This document shows, piece by piece, positions 1 to 11,085 of a DNA stretch of 64,000 nt. The position numbers were made by a program, and so were the translations under genes. The notes under the pieces were generated by a model, which saw only the letters and a program-made list of their open reading frames with translations, was not told the origin of the DNA and made no database searches. This DNA is from Meconema thalassinum. Its lineage: Eukaryota; Arthropoda; Insecta; Orthoptera; Tettigoniidae. Location of the stretch: NCBI GenBank assembly GCA_946902985.2, contig OX336388.2, positions 1,505,196,545 to 1,505,260,544 of the forward strand, given 5' to 3'. Within the stretch, counting starts at the first letter, position 1. Each line of letters begins with the position of its first letter.

Positions 1-312
1 TCAATTGTTTCCATAACCTCAAGATGGCAGCTGTGAAAATTTTTTAAATCTCCTTGTTTTTTCTTGTGTCCTAATTATGCGATTGAAGTTTGTATACTAC
101 ACGTTCACAATAATCTGCATGTAACAGTACATAACTCTAGGACCTACATATATAAAATCCAACATGGCGACCATCCGAAATATTTAGTCGGTTCTTAATA
201 TCTACGAATCTATTACAGCAATCAAACTGAAATTGTGTATGTTAAATAGTGGCAGTTAATATAAGTAGGATATATGAAAATAGGCTGTATAGTTCTTCAC
301 GGAACTACTTGT
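1..312 (-). mobile_element. Family A Helentron-like element, copy A1 (5' end)
   Basis: Only the 5' third lies in the window; the rest runs off the left edge. On the minus strand it begins with ACAAGTAGTTCCGTGAAGAA and continues with the subterminal AGCCTATTTTC motif. It carries ATGGCGACCAT and AGATGGCAGC cores. By eye it is nearly identical to 38426-38736, the same end of copy A6, with only a handful of differences. That suggests recent duplication or recent activity of the family. There is no coding potential. Confidence 0.75.
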
Positions 313-313
313 T

Positions 314-1573
314 TATGTTAGAGTGAAAACACGGAAAACCACATCTAGGATGACTTAGTTGGGAATCGAAGCCATCCATTCTCATTAATCGTAACGAGGC
401 TTATTGTACCTGTTTGAACATTCAGATCATAATAATGCTTATTCTCCAGAGTAGGGTAGTAATTAAACCCATCACTCTAGGAAGGGATTAACAATACGTA
501 TCCCTGGGCCAAGAAGGCAGCTATATAATAGCTTGAGTAAGATTTCTTAACGATCGATTGATGAGGAGAGAAAGTCTGTGGAAGATTACCGCACGCTGTC
601 CACTTTACAGAACGGACACGTAAAAAAGGCGCTTTCAAGGAAAAAGTTATCGATGTTCAGAAAAAGAGAGTCGTAGATAACGCCAGCGAAGAGAAGAGAG
701 GCAAAAGAAGAAAGAGAGAAAAATAAAAGAAAGACACAAAGAAAGGAAGATAAGTTTCCTCAGCTAATTAAAAAGGGGATCTTCAAAAGTCGCTGAGATC
801 ACCACTAAATCTACTTCTGTTCCTTGCTCCTAATTGTGAGCAGATACAATCGAATTTTTCGTTTGTCTGTCACACAAATTCCGCCTTTTATGGCTGATGT
901 TCTCTGGGTCATAGTAGGTGTAGATAAAACAGAACTAATGAATTGGCACCATTTTCACAGCATTAGTCGCACGCAGTCCATGAAACTATCCCGCTAAGCC
1001 CAGTGACACAAAATCATGTACGATTTGTCGCAACTAAGCGATACCTGAAATAAGTTACTGACTACTAAACCATACACTTGTCCTTCATCTCTACAAATAT
1101 GGTGCTTTATAGTAATTTTCATGCAATAGTTTGTTTCATGATAACATCCGTGGTCATAAATCTTAACATAGATCGATGAGAACATAAAACATGCCTATAA
1201 AGAAACACGTAAGTATAAAACATTTATAAATTTTCTCATCTAATAACGTAATGTTGGCAGTGTAATATTGGAAAACACATTTTCTTCACGAAAATATAAC
1301 ATACAATTTATAGTTTTAAGGGAATATAACCTCGCTGCTTCGTCCCTTGAGGCAACAATGACTAAATTTAAATAACTAAGTTTAAACTAAAATAACTCCC
1401 ACTGTAGTATCAAACAATTGACCAATAACAAACATTCCTAATTTACCCTTCTGTGAGACATAATGAGTGCTGTGTTATAGCACTGATATGGGGATTTGAA
1501 GGCACAAATTGAGAGTCCGTGCGGCATTAAAGCCATTAAAACTAAAGAAAGGAAAGACGAAGGGAAAGAAGGA
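314..1573. other. Unassigned stretch with a purine-rich tract
   Basis: I see no gene or recognisable mobile element here. Positions about 655-765 are strongly purine-rich (GAAGAGAAGAGAGG-like), and 1535-1575 is a second GAAAGG-rich tract. Short open frames, including one at 994-1185 on the minus strand, show no recognisable domain. Confidence 0.5.
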
Positions 1574-1652
1574 AGGAAGTTTTTAGTTTTACGTGACCGT
1601 TAATCATGCGATCATGAGCCACGGGAACGCATGTTTACGTGGATTTTTCACG
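1574..1652 (-). repeat. SINE type 2, internal/3' fragment
   Basis: The reverse complement matches the body of the SINE that is better preserved at 18364-18554: a TCCACGTAAA segment, then CCCGTGGCTCATGATC, then ATTAACGGTCACGT, ending near the shared CTTCC 3' end. The tRNA-like head is missing. It is a diverged, 5'-truncated copy. Confidence 0.55.
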
Positions 1653-1817
1653 CTTTGTAGAAAATGCTCCAATGGTATCAACTTGATTAGAAGATTTCAT
1701 TTTCAAGATTGTTGAAAAAGGAAGCCTTTTCGGAACAAACGTCTTTTTATATTTTATTTTTTAGCGACATTAGGTTAAGAAGAATTAAATATATGTTGAC
1801 AAAACAGTTTTATGTGA

Positions 1818-1925
1818 AAATATATTAATAGTGAAGTAAATTGCTGTAATAATGGTATGATATTGTAGTGAAAGGCCTAAGAAGGCACAATGTGCCGAAA
1901 CATGTACCGATAGTGGCATAGTGAT
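1818..1925 (+). repeat. 108-bp direct repeat, copy 1
   Basis: It matches 2621-2728 over 108 bp and looks essentially identical by eye. It contains the hairpin-forming GAAGGCACAATGTGCCGAAA followed by CATGTACC. Copy 1 lies about 50 bp outside the A2 element; copy 2 lies inside the pogo-like transposon nested in A2. The repeat may itself be a small mobile element, but no ends or target duplications are obvious. Confidence 0.7.
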
Positions 1926-2015
1926 ATTTTGTAATGAAAAGTGGACAAAGAAAGTTACGATTGATATCAATACAGACAGGTAGTTCCATGAAGAACTACA
2001 GCCTATTTTCATATA

Positions 2016-3083
2016 CAGTGGAACGTGACTAATTCGAACTTCCATAATTCGAAATCTTCTTTAATTCGAATTTTTCTCTTGGTCCCTAGCATTTTATATA
2101 CAATCAATGCTAAAAAATCGTGGTTAATTCGAATTATATTTTGGATAATTCGAAGATTTTAGTGTAAAAAGCCGATCGGAAGCCAAACAGTTGGGACAAT
2201 TTCCGAAAAAACTGTTCCGAGTTCAGCCCCATGCAACAAACCACATCACAGATTGCAGGTTCGCCCCTGACCGTGGTAAGTGATTTTTGAAAGGCGGCAA
2301 AAATACGATACGCATGTCATACGATGTTGGCATGTCAAAGAACCCATTTGAATTCAGTAGGCCGAGTTCATAATGGCAAAATTAATCTCGGGAGTTTCCG
2401 CCAGCACAAGGTTCCTCATTTCTCTACTAGAAAGCGCTATTGTGTTCAAGGAGATTAGATATCTAACATCTAACCTCCTTGACTTTCATAGTCAAGGAAC
2501 TACGAAATTCGACATGCAAGCTACCCTCTGGGTGTCAAATAGCAAAGCTTGCACCAGGCACCCGAGGCCATACGATATTATTATTATTATTACAGAACTT
2601 ACGCGGTTTCTTTAAAGTAGAAATATATTAATAGTGAAGTAAATTGCTGTAATAATGGTATGATATTGTAGTGAAAGGCCTAAGAAGGCACAATGTGCCG
2701 AAACATGTACCGATAGTGGCATAGTGATTCTTTTGTAATGGCTGAGAGACTTAATCGTAGGAAACGGGTAAAAATCTCAAACTATTTAATAAAACAATAG
2801 ATTTCTCTAAGACTTAACTAGATTGTTGGATTAATACTGTCGTTAAATAGGTGAATAGTGCATTTTGGTTTTATTTTTCATTTGAAACTTTTGAGGTATA
2901 CACGATACAGTCATTATAAAGTACCGTTGTCTGTTAATCTGCTTTGTTGGACGAAAATCATTATGTAAACGTAATACGATATATTTTCTCCACCCTTTTC
3001 CAAAAACTTTTTTAATTCGAATTTTTGGATAATTCTATTTTTTTTACTGGTCCCTCGACGTTCGAATTATCCAAGTTCCACTG
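2016..3083. mobile_element. Pogo/Tigger-like DNA transposon, non-autonomous (about 1.07 kb)
   Basis: The left end is CAGTGGAACGTGACTAATTC and the right end is its imperfect inverse (GAATTATCCAAGTTCCACTG). A TA duplication flanks it at 2014-2015 and 3084-3085. The A2 element reads straight through once it is removed. Repeated AATTCGAA words near both ends are typical of pogo/Tigger termini. No intact transposase frame is visible. The interior holds copy 2 of the 108-bp repeat (2621-2728). Confidence 0.72.
2621..2728 (+). repeat. 108-bp direct repeat, copy 2
   Basis: This is the partner of 1818-1925, same orientation and length, located inside the pogo-like element. It again carries the GAAGG...CCGAAACATGTAC stem-loop motif. 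A diverged relative of that motif occurs at 33182-33217. Confidence 0.7.
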
Positions 3084-4424
3084 TATCATACTTATGTTAA
3101 TTGCCTCCATCACCATACAAAATTTCAGTTTGATTGCTCTAATAGATACGCAGAAATTGAGAACCGTCTCATATTACGGAAGGTCGCCATGTTGGATTTT
3201 TAAATATGTAGGGCTTAGAGTTATGTACTGTTACATGAAGATTATTGTGTTCGTGTAGTAGTCAAACTTCAATCGCATGATTAGGACACAAGAAATAAAA
3301 ACGAGATTTTAAAATTTCGCACAGCTTCCATCTTGAGATTATGAAAACAATTGAAATAAATTAGATGGCAGTGGATTAACATTTGTATAAGCAATTACCG
3401 TACCACGTTTCACTGCACTCCGATGGTTAAATCGCGTGAAACGTCCATTAAAATATACATACTTCGCGTCACCGCTATGTTGGATTTGTGCCCACCAGGT
3501 ATTGAAGTCCTATAGGTGAACGTATGTTCATAGCCTCTATAAACATAAACTATTTCAGTTTGATTGCTGTAAAAAATTCGTAGATATTGAGAACCGTCTA
3601 AATATTTCAGATGGTCGACATTTTGGATTGTTATATGTATAGGCCATAGAGTTATGTGCCATTAAAGGAAAATTATTGCATAGCTTAATTATTCAAACTT
3701 TCACTTCGATCGCATGAACACGACACAAGAAATAAAACTTAATTTTAAAATTTCACACAGCCGCCATCTTGAGGTTATTTAAACAATTGAAGTAAATTAG
3801 ATGCCAGTGCATTACAATATGTATAATCATATACTGTACCATATTTCACTGCGCTCAGATCGTTAAATCGCGAGAAAAATCTATTAAAATGTATCAACTT
3901 CGCTTGGACGCCATGTTCGTTTTGTACTTAACAGGTGTATGAAAATTAGATAGATAGATAGATAGATAGATTTTTGTTAATTCCATTTGATCAAATACAT
4001 GTATACAAAACATTTTTGATATAGGACACGTCAGAATTTACATCTATAAAATAAAAGAACTAAGAGGTATATATTACTAATATGATAACTATTTATAACT
4101 TATTATAATAACAGATCTTAATAGATACAATCTTATTGCATAACTATTTACACCTCACTCTATTATCATAATATGAAAATTCAATAAATACAACAACATA
4201 CAGCTATGTATTAGGCCTACAATGAAAATAGAAAAGTAAAATATAATTATAAATTTAATCGCTCCTATACGCTAAGATATTCAACTACAGAGTAAAAACA
4301 ATGGCACTGCAGATAAGCTTTCAACATTCTATCAAAGGTTTTTATTTTTGGGGCCAGTTTCATATACTGGGGTAGTTTATTGTATAATTTAACTCCAGTG
4401 TGAAAAGTTCCTTTTTGATATATG

Positions 4425-4428
<4 letters not shown>

Positions 4429-4478
<50 letters not shown>
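4429..4478 (+). repeat. (GT)n microsatellite inside LINE coding relic
   Basis: An uninterrupted run of about 25 GT units. It falls within the C-terminal coding part of the LINE, where it creates an artificial (His-Thr)n frame. The LINE reads on either side of it, so it arose by expansion after decay rather than as part of the original gene. Confidence 0.9.
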
Positions 4479-4481
<3 letters not shown>

Positions 4482-4596
4482 TATGAATGTTTTGATTTTG
4501 TCTTGTGTTTTGCCTATGAACATCATTGTTTGTTTTAAGAAAAACATCTTTATTCATTAAATTATTTTTAAAAAACATAATACTTTCAAAGATATA

Positions 4597-5874
4597 CAGG
4601 GTGTCCCACCTAACTCAGCGACCTCAAATATTATCGAAATGAAACAAGATGTGAAAACTCTACTTGCACAGGAATGTAACCACGTCAGGGGGTCACACAA
4701 TGGGAGGATATGCACAATCCAGGAAATTATAACAATACCACTTTTAATGCAAAGTTACCTCTTTTTAAATGGAACATACATGTTTTTTCTAGCAAAATAA
4801 ATAGTAAACATACAATTATTGATAACAGAATTGGTTTCACTTCTCTAAACCTCGTACCTTCTGGAATAACTAAAGTTGTAGGTTACTAACGAACGACAGT
4901 GGAGTATCAATGTTTGGTGCGGAATCTCTGGCAACCGTATTGTAGGTCCCTATTTTTATCAGGAAACACTAAACGAACAGCGATATGCATAATTTCTTCA
5001 AGACACGTTACCCCTTCTCATGGGGGTCGTGGGTTTGGAAACTCGTGTATCAATGTGGTTCCAGCATGATGGGTGCCCCGCACATTTCGTACGTGTTGCC
5101 AGAGATGTAAAGGATGAGAAGTTTCAAAATCGGTGGATAGGAAGTGGTGGTCCTGTGAGATGGCCAGCACGGTCCCTCGACTTGACGCCATTAGACTACT
5201 TTCTCTGGAGCGCATTGCAAGATAGTCTATCAGGAAGTCCCAACTACAATAGCGAATATGCAACAGCGTATTACTTCGGCGTGTGCGGAAATATCTGTGG
5301 AAACACTGGGATCAGTACAACGCTCTGTTGTTCACCATCTACAGAAGTGCATTGATGCAAACGGTGGTCACATTGAACATCCGCTGAAGAGAAACAGTTT
5401 CATCAGTTAAGATGTTACTGCTTACTTGTGAATGTTTCTTCCGTGCTGGATGTAATTTAAAAACATGACGTTTCTTTAAGCTATAGGCCACAATTTTGTT
5501 TAGGAAATCGGTAATTGTACATTTTGAACTATGTGTACAGTTCTACACATTTGTTAAAATGGACAAACAGTGTCTCCATTGCCATCCTCTACAACGTTTG
5601 TTATTTCAGAAGTTACGGGGGGTTTAGAGATGTGAAACCAATTGTATTATCATTAATTGTATGTATACTCTTGATTTTGCTAGAAAAAACATGTATATTC
5701 CATTTAAAAAAGGTAACTTTGCGTTGAAAGTGGTATTGTTATAATTTCCTGTATTGTGCATATCCTCCCATTGTGTGACCCCCTGACGTGGCTACATTCC
5801 TGCGCAAGTCGATTTTTCAAATCTTGTTTCATTTCGATAATATTTGAGGTCGCAAAGTTAGGTGGGACACCCTG
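4597..5874 (+). mobile_element. Tc1/mariner-superfamily element with ~282-bp terminal inverted repeats
   Basis: The ends are CAGGGTGTCCCACCTAACT and its inverse, flanked by TA at 4595-4596 and 5875-5876. The terminal inverted repeats are unusually long: 4597-4878 pairs with 5592-5874 with scattered mismatches. Total length is 1278 bp. The interior keeps only the C-terminal half of a transposase (4886-5405). The element lies in the LINE ORF2 relic, which resumes on both sides. It is non-autonomous as it stands. Confidence 0.85.
4886..5405 (+). pseudogene. Transposase relic, Tc1/mariner superfamily (catalytic C-terminal half)
   Basis: Reading 5' to 3' it contains WSINVWCGISGNRIVGPYF, then an in-frame stop, then the second catalytic Asp in MWFQHDGCPAHF, then WPARSLDLTPLDYFLW with the third acidic residue. 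A frameshift follows near 5220, and the tail continues in another frame to CIDANGGHIEHP. The DNA-binding N-terminus and the first catalytic Asp are absent. The WFQHDGCPAH and LTPLDYFLW words are characteristic of a transposase group common in insects. It is not functional. Confidence 0.82.
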
Positions 5875-8599
5875 TATATGCAGGGCAGTGGGAGAATGTT
5901 TAAATATTTAAACAGAGGTCTACATGATTCTCTAGAGTTTATGTTTGCCATAATTCTAATCTCCCTCTTTTGTATCCTAAACGTGCTTAGTACATCTGGC
6001 GACGTACCCCAAAATATGACCCCATATCTTAAGTATGAATGGAAATAAGCAAAATAAGTATTTCTTAATGTGTGCATGCTAGTGCAGGTTTCCAAAATAC
6101 GTAGCGCAAAGCACATCGAGTTCAGTTTAGTATTCAGATATTGTATATGTTTATTCCATTTTAAGTCTTGTTGTATCCATAGTCCTAAGAACTTTGTTTC
6201 TGATTTATTTTTTATTTGATGACCATTTAATGTTATATTGGGCTTCGCAGGATTCCTATTCTGTATAGTGTGGAAATTTAGACATACTGTTTTTTTTATA
6301 GTTGATTATGAGGCGATTATATTGTGACCATTTGGTTAACTCTCCTGTAACGGTGTCAGCCGACTGCTGTATGACCTGTTTAGTTTCACCTTTTATTACG
6401 AGTGTTGGATAGTCCGCAAACAAAATCTCCTTATGTGAATGAACGTTCTGTGTTATATCAATAGAAGAAAGAGTAGTGGCCCAAAACCGATCCCTAGGGT
6501 ACTCCAAATTTAATAATTCCCTTATTGGACAATGTTTCATTAAGTACTTTGGTTCCATCATCCTTGTGTCTGAAGCTTACTATTTGTTTACGCCTTGTTA
6601 AGTAAGACTCTATCCATATATTAGTTATACCTCTAATACCATATTGATTTAGTATTTTAACGAGGATTTTATGGTCAACAACATCTAATGCTTTCGATAA
6701 ATCCAAGAATAGGCCAGTTACATGTTCCTTATTGTCAATTAATTTCAGTATACTATTACTACATTCGTAAATTGCTGTCTGTGTAGATCTTTCCGTTCTG
6801 AATCCATGTTGCGAGTTTGATAATAATTTTTTTTTTCTATAAAACTTATGTCTCTTATACATGATTTTTTCCACAATTTTTTCAATACCAGTTGGTAAGG
6901 TAACAGGACGATAGTTATGTAATTCATCTTTACAACCGTTTTTGAGCACTGGAATTACCTTTGATACCTTCAAAATATCCGGGTAAGTTCCTGAGAGAAT
7001 TGAACTGTTTATTAAGTGCGTAAGTGGATTTATTATATATTCTGCACATTTCTTTAAAATTGCATCAGGGATGCCATCAATGCCAGCACAGAATTTATTT
7101 TTAGCTCTTTTATAACTATTCTTACCTCTTCACTTGTGACATGATTTATAAATAAAGAATCACTGCATATATTTATTTTATTATTAGAATATAGTGTATT
7201 TACCTGTGATTTATTTAATAATTTTTGTGGAATTTCCAGAAAGTAGTCATTAAAAGTGTTTGCTATTTCCTCTGGATTATTAATCACTTTATTATTTCTG
7301 ATCAGTGAAGTGTTCCTTTGTATTTTAGCAGATTTTCCAGTTTCTTTCTTTATCACGGACCACATAGCCCTGTTTTTGTTAGATGATTGGGAAATAAAAT
7401 TATCATTATGCATTTTCTTTGCTAGTCTTATTACCTTATTTAATATGCTAGTGTGTTTTTTGTAGTATAAATTGAATTCAGGTGTTGTGTGGTATTGTTT
7501 ATATAATTTGTGTAGAAATTTCTTTCTTTGACATGAATTTATAATCCCTGTTGTTATCCAATTGCTAGTTTTGTTATTTTGAACAGTTCTTCGTTTAAAG
7601 GGGAATGATATTTCAAAATAGTGTTTTAGGGTACTGTTAAATGCATTGAATTTATCATTTACATTTTCTCGTGTATAAATTTCTGACCATGTTTCCTTAT
7701 TTAATAAGTCATTGAAATATGTAACAATTGATTCATGAATGACCTGCACTTTGATTTTACTCCATTATCATTATTATTGATTGTTTCGGGTACTTCAAAA
7801 CTCAGTATTTGTCCTTGGTGGTCACTAAAAACCCGGACAATAGACTTCTATTGAATGGTGATATTTATATGTATTTATAAAAATTTGATCAGGAGTGGTT
7901 TTACTAAATTTTGTTTTTCTTGTTGGGGTATTTACTGTAGGTTTCAGTCCATAGGAAATTAGTAACTGTGTTGATAATTCACAATTTCTATCACATCTTA
8001 AGAAATCCACATTTACATCCCCACAAATTATTATATCGAAATTTACTTTGCTCATGTTATTGAGTAACAATTCTAATTTATCTATAAATAAACGAAACTT
8101 TCCTGACAGAGAACGGTATACGCATACAATTATTAACTTAAACTGCTGTATTTTTACGGCAGAGAATTCAAAATCCTATTCCATAATTAGATAATCATAA
8201 GCTGTTATCTGTTCATGATCTAAATTATTTCTTAAGAAGATACAAGTACCACCATGGCTAATGTTAGATCTAAAGTATTTACCAGCTAGTATAAACCCTG
8301 GGAATTGAATTAGTTCGAGCTGTTCCACTTTCAGCCAATGTTCTGAAATACATAGTGCTGAGATGTCTTTAAGTTCACTTTTAAGCATTAGATTTATGTA
8401 ATCAATTTTATTATAAAGAGACTGAACATTCTGGTGGTAAATTTTAAATTTGTTACTTTTGCAAGCTTGTATTGGTGATTTATTTACATTATTAATATCA
8501 TAATTGTTTTTATTATTGTTGCTAGACAAATCCGAAATACCATTGTTGCTCTGCGTAAAATTTGACTTCAAAAGATCTGAATGCCAAACCTCACGTTTG

Positions 8600-9235
8600 G
8601 CTTCTTTTACCAGTTTCCCTGCTTCCACTCTATAGATATTACTGTTGAACTATTCGTACCATTTGAATTTACAATTTTGCAGATTTCATCACTAAGATAC
8701 TCTTTTCCTAACCTATTTAAGTGTAGGCCATGCTGAGTGCGGAACTTCCTGTCTAATTTACTTACATCTACAATTTGGACATTTCGAAAACTCTTACTAA
8801 TTGTATGAATTTTTCCATTTGTAGCCTCTATTTCTACATTTACACATGATTTGGGAATTAAATCGTATCTCTGCGGAATGTTTACAATAATGACATTTGT
8901 GTTATGGATGGATGGCAATGTACCCTTTAAATCTTTGATTACCTTTTTACTCTCATTTCTATAGACGTCGTTTGTCCGGGTTTGATTCCCGGTCTTTGCA
9001 TGTGAGATTTTCGAAGTGAAATGCCACGTCCTGTGGTTCGGATTCCACGTAAAAAGGAGGTCCCGTGGCTCATGATCTCGAGATGAACTGTCACGTTAAA
9101 CTACAAGCTTCCCTATAGGCGTCGTTTGCTCCAGCGATGATTACTGCATAGTCCTTTGAAGTAAGGGACGCACACTCTCCTAAAATCCCGTTCGTGACCG
9201 CTGCATTTGAGCTCCTGGCTTTACTGTCGAAGTGA
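8600..9235 (-). pseudogene. LINE ORF1 relic with SGNH/esterase-like domain
   Basis: The 5' part (about 9230-9129) reads KDYAVIIAGANDAYR, the GxND block of an SGNH hydrolase fold. A SINE insertion with target duplication splits it at 8975-9112. The 3' part (8958-8607) reads NVIIVNIPQRYDL and later TQHGLHLNRLGKEYL, the block with the catalytic-type Asp/His region. Esterase-type ORF1 proteins are known in CR1/L2-type LINEs. It overlaps the start of the ORF2 frame at 8607-8628. No in-frame ATG is visible at the ORF2 junction. Confidence 0.72.
8975..9112 (+). repeat. SINE type 2, 5'-truncated, with 16-bp target duplication
   Basis: It starts within the B-box region (GGGTTTGATTCCCGG) and ends at the family 3' end CTACAAGCTTCC. 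It is flanked by CTATAGACGTCGTTTG (8959-8974) and CTATAGGCGTCGTTTG (9113-9128), one mismatch apart. It lies in the LINE ORF1 relic. The body matches 18364-18554. Confidence 0.88.
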
Positions 9236-9812
9236 CATTGATAAACGTTCAGTAGTGCCCTGTAACATCGTACAAAATTTCAGGGTGATATGAGGAATAG
9301 TTTCGGAGATATAGAATGCCAGTGAAATATTTCGAACAGCCGCCAACTTGTGGTTATGTAAACAATTTAACTAAATTAAATTCCAGTGCATTACAATGTA
9401 TATATACATTAGCTGTACTAAGTTTCATTGCGTTTGGATGGTTAAATCGCGAGAAAACATTTATTTTTCGCTTGGCCGCCTTGTTGGTTTTGGTAGTTAC
9501 CAAATTTTTGAAAGTTTCATAGGTGAACGTAGTGCTCTTTATCACCGTACAAAATTTCAGGGTGATAGTTTCGGAGACATTGAATGCTGGCTAAATATTT
9601 CGCACAGCCGCCATGTTGGATTGATGAGGCGTGTAACACTTGAAGGGCACGGTCGGGGTCGGCCAAAATGGTGCTATGACCTTATCGTGTTTCATTGATA
9701 TCGCTCCAGCCGTTTAGAAGTTATTAGGGGATGGACACACATCACACTGACACACTGACACACAGACACACATACACACACACACACACGGACAAAAGGT
9801 GAAAATAGGATA

Positions 9813-11085
9813 AACAATAAGCACCATGAATAATGCTAAGGACATACCTAAAATGTTTCCTATAAAGAGAGAAAAGAACGGAAATTTTCTGTATCTTTGG
9901 CGAACATAATAGTGGCAAAATAAATCTAATCTATATGCACGGTAGCTCCTGCTGTTTGGGAGAATATTTGGGGTTATATACAGTACTTGAAGAACTATTA
10001 CTATACCACGAAACAGTGAGAAGAAGGGCACAACTGTGCAGTCGAGGTATTGTGGACTGAGTTCCTCTGTACCTCTCTCTCTCTGCTGGTCTGTGTTTGG
10101 GATTAGAGACTTGCACATAGCAAGACGGACTACACAAACACACAGAACAAGCAAACAAACATAGCCTACAAACAATTTCACGGGAATGTCGTGTAGTACA
10201 CTATCTGCTTTATTGTTGACTGCGCATGGCGAGAAGCCAGGAGTAGGACCGCACCGTATCGCACCGGGTTCTGTCAGTGTGGGGCTTAGCTTTGGGCAGT
10301 GAGTGCGGTGTTCCCGTGTGTCTGTGTCTCGTGCGTGCTTCCTAGCGTGCGTGAAGTGTGTACCCTCTTCCAGACGTGGAATATCCCAGCATTTCCAGGT
10401 GAGTGCAAATTGACGTTAATTTTTTTGTGAGGTTGTATTTAGAGAATAATTAGTGATGGTTCCTTTAATCAGTTAATATTATCTCAAATTTGAAAAGAAA
10501 AACTTAAAGTAACATTAGAGTGATTTATTTCTCGTGAAAATACCATAGTATAATTTAATCTAAGAGCAGAGTACATGAGGCGTGCAGACCTCGTGGTATT
10601 TCATTGTATTGACAGTGGAACATTCAACAGTTTGTCCTGCTTAGCCTTTACAGATCGTTCAATTAAAGAACAAAGCACTACAGAAAGTGGGTTAAAGAAA
10701 GAGATGGTAAGAGTTTATGGCTGTGTTAAATATTTATCAAGTGTAATGTTATTTGTTTCATCGTAGGGCTGTGTCAAATGATCTGCCTTATAATGCACGC
10801 AGTGGTTTACTTACCATTACTATCATAAGACTTGGAAAATATTATCGGTACTAGAAACAAGTGTTTCAAAGGTGGGTAGTCCAAATACGACTAAAGTAAG
10901 TCATGATTTAGTAACCCAGTTCTCAAGAATACACCACATTATGAATTATCAACCTACCACCTATTTGAAGAGAAACTAAAACCTGGAACGTTAATTCAGG
11001 CTTCCAAAAACAGGATCCAACGATAAATATTGTAAAATGTCTAGGTTTACGGGAAGCCACTAAACATTAGCCTACGTAGTAAATA
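9813..11085. other. Unassigned stretch between element A2 and a MITE
   Basis: I see no recognisable gene or repeat apart from the possible noncoding exon listed at 10200-10398. Frames at 9714-10181 and 9931-10158 (minus) read through the A2 microsatellite and have no recognisable domain. A short frame at 10575-10766 is also unrecognised. Confidence 0.45.
10200..10398 (+). other. Candidate noncoding first exon with consensus splice donor
   Basis: This is a GC- and CpG-richer island within AT-rich surroundings (CGCACCGTATCGCACCGGG, GTGTGTCTCGTGCGTGC). It ends in CATTTCCAG followed by GTGAGTGC, a strong donor at 10399. No long frame crosses it. A 5' untranslated exon of a host gene or of a transposon would both fit. 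Nothing downstream in the window is a convincing partner exon. Confidence 0.25.

Larger units (their letters stand above)
4265..8628 (-). pseudogene. LINE ORF2 relic: AP endonuclease and reverse transcriptase
   Basis: Endonuclease: 8628-7825, with the KIYHQNVQSL and ICGDVNVDF motifs and a late TPDQIF stretch, broken by in-frame stops. Linker and fingers: 7749-7054. Reverse transcriptase: 6973-6256, with NYRPVTLPTGIEK and the palm motif FLDLSKALDVVDH. The GVPQGS motif carries a stop in place of Q, and the catalytic FADD reads FADY, so polymerase activity is lost. The C-terminal domain (6116-5877) is cut by the mariner-type element and resumes at 4596, where a CA/GT microsatellite encodes a His-Thr run. 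It continues as YNKLPQYMKL-like sequence to a stop at 4265. Family membership is from domain order; the subfamily is inference. Confidence 0.8.
3947..9238 (-). mobile_element. CR1/L2-like LINE, decayed, with nested insertions
   Basis: A non-LTR retrotransposon on the minus strand. In order it has an ORF1 remnant with an SGNH/esterase-like domain, an AP-endonuclease domain, a reverse transcriptase, and a 3' end closing in a tetranucleotide tail ((TATC)n on its own strand, 3947-3972), which is typical of CR1/L2-type LINEs. It lies inside A2. It is itself interrupted by a SINE (8975-9112), a mariner-type element (4597-5874) and a GT microsatellite in the C-terminal coding part. Many stops and frameshifts make it inactive. 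The 5' boundary near 9238 is approximate, and no clear target duplication was found. Confidence 0.82.
1976..9812 (+). mobile_element. Family A Helentron-like element, copy A2, with nested insertions
   Basis: The 5' end (ACAGGTAGTTCCATGAAGAA) is at 1976. Element sequence is present at 1976-2013, 3086-3946 and about 9239-9812. The two gaps are a pogo-like transposon (2016-3083) and a LINE (3947-9238), and the A consensus resumes in register after each. The 3' part carries the CAGCCGTTTAG phrase, a CA-rich microsatellite (9731-9789) and CGGACAAAAGGTG. The terminal hairpin is degenerate: a deletion joins GGT directly to GAAAATAGG. This is a non-coding, non-autonomous element. Confidence 0.72.

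Noticed and set aside
9931..10181. Cysteine-rich frame near the A2 microsatellite (CVCVCMCVCVSVCQC)
   Set aside because: The cysteines come from reading the (GT/CA)n microsatellite.
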